44,973 nucleotides of DNA from Microthrixaceae bacterium (GCA_020637195.1 JACJWK010000023.1:1-44973), one strand, 5' to 3'. Counted from the first letter of the stretch, positions 16,499-25,154 are shown. Notes: generated by a model not told the origin, from the sequence alone. A program made the numbers and translations.

Positions 16499-17878
16499 TC
16501 AGAACGGCAGGCGCCGGCGCAGGCCGTCGAGGGCGGCGCCCACGTCGGCGACGCCGGGCAGGCCCGGGAGGTCCGGCAGGTCGGGCAGCCGGCCGAGGCC
16601 GGGGAGCTGGGTGCTGAGCGTGGGCATCTCGAGCCGGGCGCGGTACTCGTCGACGGTCTTCTCGGCCGTGACCGCCCAGCTCCAGCGCTCGATGATGCGC
16701 TGACGGCCGTTGGCGCCCACCCGGGCCCGCAGCTCGGGGTCGTCGAGCGCTCGGCGCAACGCCACGGCGAGCGCCTCGCTGTCGCCGGGAGGCACGAGCA
16801 GGGCGGTGTCGCCGTCGGCGCCCACGACCTCGGGGATGGCGCCGCCGGTGGTGGCCACCAGGCACACCCCGCACGACATCGCTTCGATGGCGGGCAGCGA
16901 GAACCCCTCGTAGAGCGAGGGCACGACGGCCAGCTCGGACTCGGAGTACAGCTCGACGATGCGCTGCTCGGAGACCCCGCTGACGAACTCGACGGCGTCG
17001 CTGAGCCCAAGCTCGGCCAGGGTGCGGGCGGTGCGCCCCTCCTCCTTCGGCTTGCCGATGACCACCAGGTGGACGTCGGGGTCCTCGGTGCGCAGCTTGG
17101 CCACGGCCTCGAGCAGGTAGACGAGGCCCTTCATGGCCACGTCGGCGCTGGCGGTGGTGATGACGCGGCCCTTCACCGGCGCCACGCCCTCGACGGGCAG
17201 GAACGTCTCGGGGTCGACGCCCACGGGCACGACGTGCAGCCGGTCGGGGTCGACGCCGTGGTCGGCGATGATGTCGCCGCGCGAGGACTCGGACACGGTG
17301 AGGATGCGGGTGAGGCGCTGCGCCACCCGGGACTGCATCGTGGTGAAGGCGTACCAGCGGCTCTTGGAGAAGCGCTGGTAGGGCGTCTCCGCGTGCTCCA
17401 TCTCGAGGCGGCGGTCCACGGTGATGGGATGGTGGATGGTGCCGAGCACGGGCAGGCCGGAGCGCTCGATGGCGAGCAGGCCGTAGCCGAGGCTCTGGTT
17501 GTCCTGGACGATGTCGAAGTCGTCGACCCGGCTCTTCAGCTGGTCCCACGCCCGCAGGCTGAAGGCGAGGGGCTCGGGGAACGTGCCGCTCGAGAACGAC
17601 GCCACCTCGACCCAGTCGGTCCAGTTGCGCAGCTCCCAGATCGCCGGGAAGCGCATCGGGAAGTGGTCGTTGTAGATCTCGAGGCTGGGCAGCTCGTGGA
17701 GCGGCACCTCGTCGACGAGCTCGGGGTACGGCGGGCCGCTGAACACCTCGACGTGGTGGCCGAGCTTGGTCAGCGCCTTGGAGAGGTGGCGCGTGTAGAC
17801 GCCCTGGCCCCCGCAGTGCTTCTTGCCGCGGTAGGTGAGGAGTGCGATCCGCAGGGGATCGTGCGGGGACGGAGCCAA
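16499..17878 (-). CDS. Family 4 glycosyltransferase
   Basis: A 459-residue GT-B enzyme. The N-terminal Rossmann domain has IALLTYRGKKHCGGQGVYTR and VEVFSGPPYPELVDEVPLHE; the C-terminal domain has VITTASADVAMKGLVYLLEA, LAVVPSLYEGFSLPAIEAMS (the E-x7-E donor site) and GAIPEVVGADGDTALLVPPG. It transfers a sugar from an NDP-sugar to an unknown acceptor. I choose TTG 17878 because GGAAAGG stands 8 nt before it and because a palindromic operator-like site lies just upstream; a GTG at 17945-17947 would place that palindrome inside the gene. The C-terminal tail has Leu/Pro-Asp-Leu repeats (LPDLPDLPGLPG). It leads the GT4-methyltransferase-barrel operon. Confidence 0.9.
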   Translation of the reverse strand: MAPSPHDPLRIALLTYRGKKHCGGQGVYTRHLSKALTKLGHHVEVFSGPPYPELVDEVPLHELPSLEIYNDHFPMRFPAIWELRNWTDWVEVASFSSGTFPEPLAFSLRAWDQLKSRVDDFDIVQDNQSLGYGLLAIERSGLPVLGTIHHPITVDRRLEMEHAETPYQRFSKSRWYAFTTMQSRVAQRLTRILTVSESSRGDIIADHGVDPDRLHVVPVGVDPETFLPVEGVAPVKGRVITTASADVAMKGLVYLLEAVAKLRTEDPDVHLVVIGKPKEEGRTARTLAELGLSDAVEFVSGVSEQRIVELYSESELAVVPSLYEGFSLPAIEAMSCGVCLVATTGGAIPEVVGADGDTALLVPPGDSEALAVALRRALDDPELRARVGANGRQRIIERWSWAVTAEKTVDEYRARLEMPTLSTQLPGLGRLPDLPDLPGLPGVADVGAALDGLRRRLPF

Positions 17879-17903
17879 GGAGAGGACCTTTCCGGGGTTT
17901 CTC

Positions 17904-17913
17904 GACCGGTCGG
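17904..17913. promoter_or_regulatory. Palindrome CGACCGGTCG upstream of the GT4 operon
   Basis: CGACCGGTCG is a perfect 10-nt palindrome in the sequence tcgaccggtcggtcaag, 26 nt before the TTG start at 17878. Sites built on GACCGGTC are typical of TetR-family repressors in actinobacteria, so this may be an operator for the GT4 operon. Confidence 0.4.
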
Positions 17914-17969
17914 TCAAGTCTACGGGGGGCGGCGGTGACCGTCCCACCCGCCGGCGCCCGACCGGTGCG

Positions 17970-18776
17970 TCAGCCGGTCCGCCAGAGGAAGGTGGCGGTG
18001 GCGATCACCGGGTGGTCGGGGCCGCCGTCGGTGCCGGGCGCGGCCTCGGCGGGATCGAGGTTGAGGGCGTCGGGCGGCCCGGTCTGGGGCTCGACGCACA
18101 GCGCGTGGTCGGGCTCGGTGTAGATCACCCAGTCCTTGCAGAGCGACTCGATCTCGAGGGTGAGCGCGCCGGGCCAGCGCAGCTCGGGCGGGTCGACCAT
18201 GTCGGTGAAGCAGTCGTCCCACGGCGGCGGGGTGGGGCTGACGACGGCGCCCGACGGGATGCCCTCGTCGTCACGCACCCACATCATCCCGGCCCGGAAG
18301 TCCAGCTCGAGGGGACCGCCCCGGCCGAGGTCCCGGCGGAACCAGGGGTGCCACCCGCAGCTCGCCGGCATCGGCCCCTCGCCGGCGTGCACCTCGAGGC
18401 GCAGGTGGAGGCGGTCGTGCTCGAGATCGAAGCGCTGGTACGCCCAGCCGCCGAGCGGCCAGCGCTCGTCGAGGTCGATGCGCAGCTCGGCGTGGGCCTC
18501 GCTCGTCGCCACGACCGACCAGGGGCGGTCGTACGTGACGCCGTGGATGGCGTGCGGTGCCTTGTTGAGGGGAAGCTGGTGCTCGGTGCCCTGCCACGTG
18601 AAGCGTCCGTGGCGGGTGCGCCCGGCCCAGGGCGCCATCGGGAAGCAGCCCCACTGGGTGGGTGACTCGCGGCGCTCGACGAGCAGGTCGAGCCCGTCGA
18701 CGGTCAGCTGCGCCACGCGGCCCCCGGCCTCGGGATCGAGGGTGAGGACGGCGGCGCCGGCGGTGAGCTCGATCAC
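17970..18776 (-). CDS. Aldose 1-epimerase family protein
   Basis: A 268-residue beta-sandwich protein of the galactose mutarotase family. Visible are AGGRVAQLTVDGLDLLV, FPMAPWAGRTRHGRFTWQG, HAIHGVTYDRPW with the family His, CGWHPWFRRDL with the catalytic His, and CVEPQTGPPDALN with the catalytic Glu region. It would interconvert alpha and beta anomers of aldoses, or bind a sugar phosphate, in the cytoplasm. Its GTG start at 18776 overlaps the Lnt-like gene stop (GTGA), so the two are translationally coupled. It ends 91 nt before the GT4 gene. Confidence 0.92.
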   Translation of the reverse strand: MIELTAGAAVLTLDPEAGGRVAQLTVDGLDLLVERRESPTQWGCFPMAPWAGRTRHGRFTWQGTEHQLPLNKAPHAIHGVTYDRPWSVVATSEAHAELRIDLDERWPLGGWAYQRFDLEHDRLHLRLEVHAGEGPMPASCGWHPWFRRDLGRGGPLELDFRAGMMWVRDDEGIPSGAVVSPTPPPWDDCFTDMVDPPELRWPGALTLEIESLCKDWVIYTEPDHALCVEPQTGPPDALNLDPAEAAPGTDGGPDHPVIATATFLWRTG

Positions 18777-20308
18777 GCCCCGACGCTACCGGCCGCCGTC
18801 GCGCCGTCGTCGCCGTCGCGCGCCCGTCGCCGGGCCCGGCGGTCGAGCAGGACCGAGGCCGCCATCGAGCCGACGGCGACGAGCAGCACCGGGAGGTCGC
18901 CGACGCGGGTGGCGAGGGTCTCGCCCTCGCGCACGGTGATCGTGTGCTGGAGCACCCGCCGCTCGCTGACGCCGGTGCGCTCCACCACGCGGCCCTCCGG
19001 GGTGACGACGGCCGAGAAGCCGGTGGGGGCGGCCTGGAGCACCCAGCGGTCGTTCTCGAGGGCCCGCAGGCGCGACGACGCCACCTGCTGGCTCTGCACC
19101 TGGGTGAGCCAGTACGACGAGCCGTTGGTGGGGTTCAGCAGCACCCCGCCGCCGTTGCCGATGGCGTCGCGGCCCCGGGTGGCGAAGAACACCTCCCAGG
19201 AGATGACCACGCCGAACCGGCCCGCCGGGGTGTCCACGATCGCGGGGGTGTCGCCGGCGAGGGCGTCGCGGCCGGGCAGCTCGCTGTTGAACCGCTCGAG
19301 GAAGCTGCGCAGCGGGACGTACTCGCCGAAGGGCACCCGCTTGACCTTGTCGTAGCGGTCGACGATGCGGCCGTTCGGGGCGTAGACCACGGCGGCGTTG
19401 AGGAAGTTGTCGGCGGCGCCCTCGACCACGCCGACGATGAGGGTGGTGTCGAGCTCGCGGGCCAGCGCCGCCAGCTCCTCGTTCTCCCCGTTCACCTCGA
19501 GGCTGCCCTCGACGTTGACCACGTTCTCGGGCCACAGGACGAGGTCGACGGGACCGTCGACGTCCTCACTGGCGGCGAGGTGGCGCTCGAAGACCTCGCG
19601 CTCGTCGGTGTCGGCCGCCCGCGTCCGCTGGGGGCCGCCGCCCTGGACGATGGCGATGTCGAGGTCCGCGACGCCGTGGGCCCGCGGGGCCACCCAGGCG
19701 GCGAGCGCGAGCAGGGCGACGGCGCCGAAGGCCAGCCCGGCCGAGCGGGGCGAGCGCTCCCACAGCGCGGACAGCCCGACGCCGATCAGCACCACGCACA
19801 GGACCAGGACGAGGCTGCCGGCGAGGCGCACCGTGAAGGCCAGGGGCGCCGCCGCCTGACTCATGGCGAGGGTCGACAGGGGGACGCCGCCGAACGGCCA
19901 CGACCAGCGGGCCCACTCGGCCAGCACGAACGCCCCGGGCAGGCCCACCCAACGCCACCGGCTCGACGGCAGCACCGCCACCGCGGCCCCGAAGTAGGCG
20001 GCGTAGGCGGCGCAGGCGATGAGGTAGCCCGGCAGGGTGAGGTCGACCATCCACAGCATCGAGGGGTAGAGCCACGCCGCGCACACGAGCCACGTGCGGC
20101 GGAAGCGGGCGGCGCGGGGCTGGCCCGCCAGCAGGCGGTCGAGGGCGAAGATGCCCACGAAGGCCAGGGGCCACCAGCCCCACGGCGGCACCGAGGCGGC
20201 CAGCAGGAGGCCGGCGCCGACGCAGCCGAGGGCCAGCCGGGCCCGCGACCCTCGGTGCACCGGTGCCGAAGGGGCCGGCGCAGGCGCGTCCGGGAAGCAC
20301 GTCAGCAA
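18773..20308 (-). CDS. lnt: Apolipoprotein N-acyltransferase-like protein with Cys-to-Ser active site
   Basis: The protein has an N-terminal bundle of about six membrane helices (from LLLAASVPPWGWWPLAFVGI onward), a periplasmic-type nitrilase domain and a final helix near the C-terminus (LPVLLVAVGSMAASVLL). Glu261 in LVLWPENVVN and Lys321 in YDKVKRVPFGEYVPL fit the Lnt triad. The third residue, Cys in E. coli (ICYE), is Ser370 here in FGVVISWEVFF. Lnt normally adds the third acyl chain to lipoproteins. With Ser the reaction may be altered or lost. The start is uncertain: TTG 20308 gives 511 residues and GTG 20260 is an alternative, and the region upstream is low quality. The stop overlaps the aldose epimerase start. 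Confidence 0.85.
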   Translation of the reverse strand: MLTCFPDAPAPAPSAPVHRGSRARLALGCVGAGLLLAASVPPWGWWPLAFVGIFALDRLLAGQPRAARFRRTWLVCAAWLYPSMLWMVDLTLPGYLIACAAYAAYFGAAVAVLPSSRWRWVGLPGAFVLAEWARWSWPFGGVPLSTLAMSQAAAPLAFTVRLAGSLVLVLCVVLIGVGLSALWERSPRSAGLAFGAVALLALAAWVAPRAHGVADLDIAIVQGGGPQRTRAADTDEREVFERHLAASEDVDGPVDLVLWPENVVNVEGSLEVNGENEELAALARELDTTLIVGVVEGAADNFLNAAVVYAPNGRIVDRYDKVKRVPFGEYVPLRSFLERFNSELPGRDALAGDTPAIVDTPAGRFGVVISWEVFFATRGRDAIGNGGGVLLNPTNGSSYWLTQVQSQQVASSRLRALENDRWVLQAAPTGFSAVVTPEGRVVERTGVSERRVLQHTITVREGETLATRVGDLPVLLVAVGSMAASVLLDRRARRRARDGDDGATAAGSVGA

Positions 20309-20495
20309 CCTCAGGGGAGCTGGGGCCGGGGCTACCCTCGGGCGAGCCGGGCGCCTCGGGCACCAGGGGTGCCCGGCAGTCGCAGTGGGCGCCTCAGGGG
20401 TCCCGGCTCGCTGTCAAAGTGGGCTCAGTCACGGCGTCCGGTCTTCTCGTCGTCGGGTGGGGCGACGGCCAGTCGCCCCCTGGGTGAGCCGGCGC

Positions 20496-21877
20496 TCAAC
20501 CGCTGACACCGGCACCGCAGCCCGGCGCGGCCAGCCCTCGCGGATCTGAGCAGGGATGCCCCACGCCGCGCAGCACCGCCCCAGCCAGGGTGACACCAGG
20601 CGCGTCCTCGGCAGGCTGGGCCTCGACGTCGGCATACCTTTTGGGAATTGTTGACCCGCGAGGCGTACTACCGAGACAGGCGGTCAGCGCGACCCGGACG
20701 TCGGCTGGGCTAGAGGTCAACGTCAGGGGCATCGTCGTGCCAGGTCCCTCGCGGACCGCGGCACGACGGTTTTCGTCGACAAAATTCGCTGCGTCTTTCG
20801 TCGCCGTAGCAGCCCGCCGAATACAGCAGCACCTGCCAGGGGTGGCGGGGTGGGCCCTGCTCGACGCCAGGTGCGGTGATGGGGGCGGCCCTCGTTTGAG
20901 GCACGGGTAGCACTGGCGTCGAACGGCCGGTCGACCACCTCGGCCAGCTTCTGGCGAGGTGACGAAGCGACGGAGGAGTGGTGATTGCGCCGAGGTGGCG
21001 GCGGGCCGGCGCGACGCCTTCGACAGCAGGGGCGTCGGCGAACGCCGGCATGGCCAGCACGACAGCGTCGGCCTCGACCAGCCCCCTCGGCGGTGGCGAG
21101 GGCGTACCCGCCGCCCGGCCGGCGGCCGAGCCCGGCGACGGGGGTGGCGAGGTGCACCTCCGCGTCGATCGCGGCGACGACGGCGTCGACGAGGCGCTGG
21201 AGCCCGCCGGGCAGGCTGTAGAACATCGGCGTGCCGGGGTCGGGCGGCGCCGCCGCCCGCAGGGCCAGCAGGCCGCGCACGAGGCTGGCGTCACGGCGGG
21301 CGGCGTCGGCGATCTGGGGGGTGGCGGCGGCCACGCTGAGGCGATCGGAGTCGCCCGCGTTGATGCCGCCGATGAGCGGGTCGACGATGCGCTCGAGCAC
21401 CTCGTCGCCGAGGCGGCCGCGGATGAGCTCGCCGACCGAGACGTCGCCGTCGGGCAGGTGGCCGGGCTCGCCCTCGGGGTGGTCGAGGTCGCGGCGGGCC
21501 ACCTCGACCGCCTCGGGCGAGACGAGCCCCGACGCGGCGAGCTGGTCGACGTCGGTGGGCACGCCGAGCACGTGCGCTTCGGGCAGGCGCCGCAGCGCGC
21601 CCCGCACCCACAGGTAGGCGGTGGTCTCGGCCGGCGTGACCAGCTCGTCGAACAGGCCCAGCTCCCGGCAGAGGTCGACCGCCCACGGCACCCGCGCCAG
21701 GAAGGTGTCGGGGCCGAGCTCGACGGGCAGGCCGGCGAAGGGCTGCGTCTCGATCTTGCCCCCGAGGCGGGGCCCGGCCTCGAGCAGGACGACGTCGGTG
21801 CCGGGGTGGTTCGTGCTCAGCTCGTAGGCGGCGGCGAGGCCGGCGATGCCCCCGCCGACGACCGCGATCCGGGCCAT
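20496..21877 (-). pseudogene. hemG: Protoporphyrinogen/coproporphyrinogen oxidase, C-terminal third frame-disrupted
   Basis: The first 260 residues are clean: ARIAVVGGGIAGLAAAYELS (FAD Rossmann motif), LLEAGPRLGGKIETQPFAG, LGPDTFLARVPWAVDLCREL and DPLIGGINAGDSDRLSV, typical of the HemY/CgoX family. From about 21085 the frame breaks repeatedly, but GLVEADAVVLAMPAFADAPA, VDRPFDAS and, near the end, GVTLAGAVLRGVG then IPAQIREGW can be read in other frames. The stitched length is about 460 residues, normal for the family. The FAD enzyme oxidises porphyrinogen by six electrons; in actinobacteria the substrate is usually coproporphyrinogen III (CgoX). It follows hemE and hemH, with a long hairpin before its start. 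The breaks coincide with a low-quality block. Confidence 0.85.
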
Positions 21878-21907
21878 CAGCGCCCCCCTCGCGTCGAACG
21901 GCGCGTT

Positions 21908-21950
21908 CTCGAGGCAATGGCCCCCGGAATCCGGGGGCTATTGCCTCGAG
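21908..21950. repeat. 43-nt near-perfect inverted repeat between hemH and hemG
   Basis: CTCGAGGCAATGGCCCCCGG on the left pairs with the mirror sequence ending CTCGAG at 21950. The stem is 21 bp with a single G-T pair, and the minimal loop is centred on 21929. It lies 27 nt after the hemH stop and 30 nt before the hemG start, and no T-run follows. It could be a terminator of the T-less type, an attenuator or RNA-stability element, or a mobile palindromic repeat. Confidence 0.7.
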
Positions 21951-21977
21951 TTCGGGGGGCGCGGGTGGCGGTGGGGG

Positions 21978-22927
21978 TCACGGGGCCTCCTCGGGAGGGG
22001 TGGCGGCGACGACGAGGTCGGCCAGGGCGGCCATCACCGTCGGCTCGGCGTTGAGGGACGCGGTGCGGCCGAAGGCCAGGCCGACCTCGTCCGCACCGCC
22101 TGGCTCGTGCCATCCCGAGGTCATGGAAGGCACTTCGAGGTGGTCCGCCACGAAGCCCTGGGCGCACACGGCGATGCCGTCGTGGTCGCCGGCGGCGGCC
22201 AGGTCGCGGATCACCTCCAGGATGTCGGGGCCGCGCCAGGGCTCGGGGGTGCGGCCGGCGCTCTGCCAGGCCAGGTCCCAGTCGGCGGCCCCGCCGCCCA
22301 CCCGCTCGACCACCGCGGCGGCGCTCTCGCGGAGCTGGTCCGGGTACGGGTCGTCGACGAGCACGCGCTCGGGCAGGGAGTGGGCGGTGAACACCAGCCG
22401 GGTGCGGTCGGGGAGCGGTGCCAGCGTGTCCCGCACCGCGCCGGCGAGGAAGTCGAGGTAGGCGGGCTCCGAAGATTTTGCTGGTCGACCCCGTGCCGGT
22501 GAAGCCGCCTCGCGCCAGCAGCCTCGGCCAGTCGTCGCTGGTACTCGCCGACGCTGAAGCCGGAGTAGTGGGGGGCGAGCACGAGGCCGACCACCCGGGC
22601 GGCCCCGCCGTCGGCGAGCGTGGTCACGGCGTCCTCGATGAAGGGGGCGGCGTGTACAATGCCTACCCGGTACCGACCAGGCGCAGGCCTCAAGGGCAAC
22701 TTCGATCCGCGTACTGCGCCTCGGTGCGCTGCACGCCAGCGGCAACACCCGCCGAGGGCGTCGTAGCGGCGCTGGAGGTCGGCGAGCTGCTCGGGCTCCG
22801 GCGGGCGGCCGCGGCGGATGTGGGTGTAGTAGGCCTCGACGTCCTCGGGCCGGGCCGGGGTGCCGTAGGCCATGACCACCACGGCGACGGTGCTTCCGGG
22901 GTCGGCGGGAGGGGTGGGCTCGGTCAT
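21978..22927 (-). pseudogene. hemH: Ferrochelatase, frame-disrupted
   Basis: The N-terminus reads VAVVVMAYGTPARPEDVEAY, and HAAPFIEDAVTTLADGGAAR carries the first active-site His. After breaks near 22470-22500 and 22680-22760 the C-terminal half reads cleanly: VFTAHSLPERVLVDD, LAWQSAGRTPEPWRGPDILE and GIAVCAQGFVADHLEV. The enzyme inserts Fe2+ into porphyrin (coproporphyrin III in most actinobacteria, CpfC). Its ATG at 22927 overlaps the hemE stop (ATGA), so the two are coupled. The region around 22083-22135, after DHLEV, also departs from the family sequence. The disruptions fit local sequencing error, since the gene is essential for haem. Confidence 0.88.
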
Positions 22928-23997
22928 GTCGCCGCGCCCTCGGCGCCGAGGGCCACGCCCTCGTCGTGCACCAGGGCGACGACCCGCTCGAGCACCGCCG
23001 GGTCGGTCTCGGGGAGCACGCCGTGGCCGAGGTTGAACACGTGGCCGACGCCGCCGCCCCGCCGCAGCACCTCGCGGGTGGCAGCCTCCACGACGGGCAA
23101 GGGCGCGAGGCAGAGGGCGGGGTCGAGGTTGCCCTGCACCGCCCGCCCGCCGACCCGCGCGCGGGCGACGTCGAGGGGCACGCGCCAGTCGACGCCGACC
23201 ACGTCGGCCCCCGCCTCGCCGAGCAGGCCGAGCAGCTCACCCGTCCCCACGCCGAAGTGGATGCGGGGCACGCCGGTCTCGCCGATGCCCTCGAGCACCT
23301 TGGCGCTGGCGGGCAGGACGAACCGGCGGTAGTCGTCGGGCGAGAGGGCGCCCGCCCACGAGTCGAAGAGCTGCACCGCCGACGCGCCGGCCGCCACCTG
23401 CGAGCGCAGCGAGGCGAGGGCGAGGTCGGCGAGGGCGTCGACGAGCTTCGCCCACAGCGCGGGGTCGCCGTGCATGAGGGCCTTCGTCTTCGCGTAGGTG
23501 CGCGACGGTCGTCCCTCGATGAGGTAGCTGGCCACGGTGAAGGGGGCGCCGGCGAAGCCGATCAGGGGGACGTCGAGCTGCTCGACCAGCAGGCGGACCG
23601 TGTCGAGCACGTACGGCGTGTCGGCCTCGGGGTCGAGGGGCCGCAGGCGACCGAGGTCGGCGGCCGAGGCGAAGGGCTCGGCGATGACGGGGCCCACGCC
23701 CGGCACCACGTCGACGCCGAAGCCGATGGCCTCCGCGGGCACGACGATGTCGGAGTAGAGGATGGCGGCGTCGACGCCGTAGCGCTCGACGGGCTGGCGG
23801 GTGATGGTGGCCGACAGCTCCGGGTCCTTGATGGCCTGGAGGATGCTGCCCTCGCCCCGCACGGCCCGGTACTCGGGCAGCGATCGCCCGGCCTGGCGCA
23901 TGAACCACACGGGGATGCGCTCGACGGGCTCGCCCCGGCAGGCGCGGAGGAAGTGGCTGGCAGTGCGGTCGATCGGTGCGTCGGGAGCGGGGGCCAC
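22924..23997 (-). CDS. hemE: Uroporphyrinogen decarboxylase
   Basis: A clean 357-residue enzyme with the signature PVWFMRQAGRSLPEYR (active-site Arg), AAILYSDIVVPAEAIGFGV (active-site Asp), PLIGFAGAPFTVASYLIEG and GHVFNLGHGVLPETD (active-site His). It converts uroporphyrinogen III to coproporphyrinogen III in the cytoplasm. The GTG start at 23997 has TACGTT ending 6 nt upstream, so it looks leaderless. The stop overlaps the hemH start, giving the order hemE-hemH-hairpin-hemG. No hemQ/chdC gene is adjacent, although actinobacterial haem synthesis normally needs one. Confidence 0.97.
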   Translation of the reverse strand: MAPAPDAPIDRTASHFLRACRGEPVERIPVWFMRQAGRSLPEYRAVRGEGSILQAIKDPELSATITRQPVERYGVDAAILYSDIVVPAEAIGFGVDVVPGVGPVIAEPFASAADLGRLRPLDPEADTPYVLDTVRLLVEQLDVPLIGFAGAPFTVASYLIEGRPSRTYAKTKALMHGDPALWAKLVDALADLALASLRSQVAAGASAVQLFDSWAGALSPDDYRRFVLPASAKVLEGIGETGVPRIHFGVGTGELLGLLGEAGADVVGVDWRVPLDVARARVGGRAVQGNLDPALCLAPLPVVEAATREVLRRGGGVGHVFNLGHGVLPETDPAVLERVVALVHDEGVALGAEGAAT

Positions 23998-24003
23998 GGC
24001 CTC

Positions 24004-24013
24004 AACGTACCGT
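24004..24013. promoter_or_regulatory. Overlapping divergent -10 elements (hemE and small acidic gene)
   Basis: TACGTT (24009-24004, minus) ends 6 nt before the hemE GTG, and TACCGT (24008-24013, plus) ends 8 nt before the ATG at 24022. The arrangement repeats the tesB/GH1 layout. Confidence 0.45.
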
Positions 24014-24021
24014 CAGGGGTC

Positions 24022-24279
24022 ATGCGGCGATCCATCGACGACCACCCCTTCGACCCCGCGGAGCTGCCGCCCGACGCCGAGGACCTCGCCCGCCTGTCGT
24101 GGGCCGTCGCCATCTCGGACGACTACGAGGACGCCGAGCCGCGGGTGGTGCTCACCGTCGAGGAGGTCGGCCGCGCCGGCGAGGGCCTCGCGTTCCACCT
24201 GACGCCCGACCACGCCCGCCGCCTCCGCGCTGCGCTCCACGACGCCCTGAAGGAGCTGGGCGAGGGCCCGGGCGTCTGA
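24022..24279 (+). CDS. Small acidic protein of unknown function
   Basis: An 85-residue protein that starts at ATG 24022 and is read divergently from hemE. It is rich in Asp, Glu, Ala and Arg, with no membrane segment or signal. Notable parts are DDHPFDPAELPPDAEDLARL, SWAVAISDDYEDAEPRVVL and AGEGLAFHLTPDHARRLRAA. The codon pattern has strong third-position G/C bias, supporting that it is a real gene, and an inverted repeat follows the stop. I do not recognise a family. Confidence 0.65.
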   Translation: MRRSIDDHPFDPAELPPDAEDLARLSWAVAISDDYEDAEPRVVLTVEEVGRAGEGLAFHLTPDHARRLRAALHDALKELGEGPGV

Positions 24280-24340
24280 TCGCGCGGGTCGGGGCGCACG
24301 GCGGAGCCCGACCGCTCCGGGCCCCCGCCCCGGCACCTCC

Positions 24341-24364
24341 CGGTCCCCTCGGCCTCCGGGACCG
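24341..24364. terminator. Candidate bidirectional terminator
   Basis: CGGTCCC (24341-24347) and GGGACCG (24358-24364) form a perfect 7-bp stem with a 10-nt loop in the gap between two convergent genes (ends at 24279 and 24377). Confidence 0.4.
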
Positions 24365-24376
24365 AGGGCGGCGCCG

Positions 24377-25147
24377 TCAGCGTTCGAGGCGGCGGGCGAC
24401 CTCCCGGTAGCGGCTGACGGGGATCAGGTGGACCCCGTCGAACGCGCCGGTGGCGGCGATCTCGTGGACGAGGTCGCACGCGAGCTCGACGCCGGCGTCG
24501 CGGTCGGCCTCGATGGCGGCCACCACGCGGTCGGGGACGGCGAGCTGGGGGATGTCGTGGCTGAGCTTGCGAGCCATCGAGGCGCTGGCGATCACCATCA
24601 CGCCGGCGTAGACGGGACCGGCGAAATCGACCGTCTCGCGCCACGCCACGAGGGCGTCGACGTCGAAGCCGACCTGGACGAACAGCGAGTCGGCCTCTCG
24701 CTTCCAGGCCGGCAGCGGGCGCAGGCCGGTGGTGACCCCGATGCGGAACGGGCCCGTGGCCGCCTCGTGGGAGGCCGCGAACTGGCGGGCCTCGTCGATC
24801 ATCAGTCGCACGGTGAGGTCGTCCGAGCGCCGGCCCGACTCGGGGCGGTCGCCGTAGACGAACAGGAACTCGTCCACGCCGTAGGCCGCCGCGGTGAGCA
24901 GGTCGCGGCGGAAGCCGAGCAGGTTGCGGTCGCGGGCGTTCAGGCAGGCGATCGAGCGGCCGCCCATCCGGGCCACCTCGTGGGCCACGGCGATGCTCGA
25001 CACCGTGGCCCGGCCGATGTGGTTGTCGGGGATGAGGAAGGCCGAGGCGATCGTGCTGAGCACGCCGATCTGGTGGCGCACGTGCATGAGCTCGGGCCGG
25101 GTGGCGGGCTCGATCTCGCAGATGACGGGGACGCCGGAGGCGGTCAT
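24377..25147 (-). CDS. Methylenetetrahydrofolate reductase-like protein (MetF superfamily)
   Basis: A 256-residue protein with a MetF-type TIM barrel: VICEIEPATRPEL, then FLIPDNHIGRATVSSIAVAH, SIACLNARDRNLLGFRRDLL, VDEFLFVYGDRPESGRRSDD, FRIGVTTGLRPLPAWKREAD and PVYAGVMVIASASMARKLSH. The order matches reductases that convert 5,10-methylene-THF to 5-methyl-THF for methionine synthesis. It is shorter than E. coli MetF (about 296) and closer to the atypical actinobacterial form, so the electron donor and FAD binding are uncertain. The ATG at 25147 has TAGGGT ending 7 nt upstream, consistent with leaderless transcription. Confidence 0.82.
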   Translation of the reverse strand: MTASGVPVICEIEPATRPELMHVRHQIGVLSTIASAFLIPDNHIGRATVSSIAVAHEVARMGGRSIACLNARDRNLLGFRRDLLTAAAYGVDEFLFVYGDRPESGRRSDDLTVRLMIDEARQFAASHEAATGPFRIGVTTGLRPLPAWKREADSLFVQVGFDVDALVAWRETVDFAGPVYAGVMVIASASMARKLSHDIPQLAVPDRVVAAIEADRDAGVELACDLVHEIAATGAFDGVHLIPVSRYREVARRLER

Positions 25148-25154
25148 GTCGCTC

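Noticed and set aside
22651..22662. TACAAT-like -10 box inside hemH
   Set aside because: It lies within a low-quality block in the middle of the ferrochelatase frame, where the base sequence itself is doubtful.
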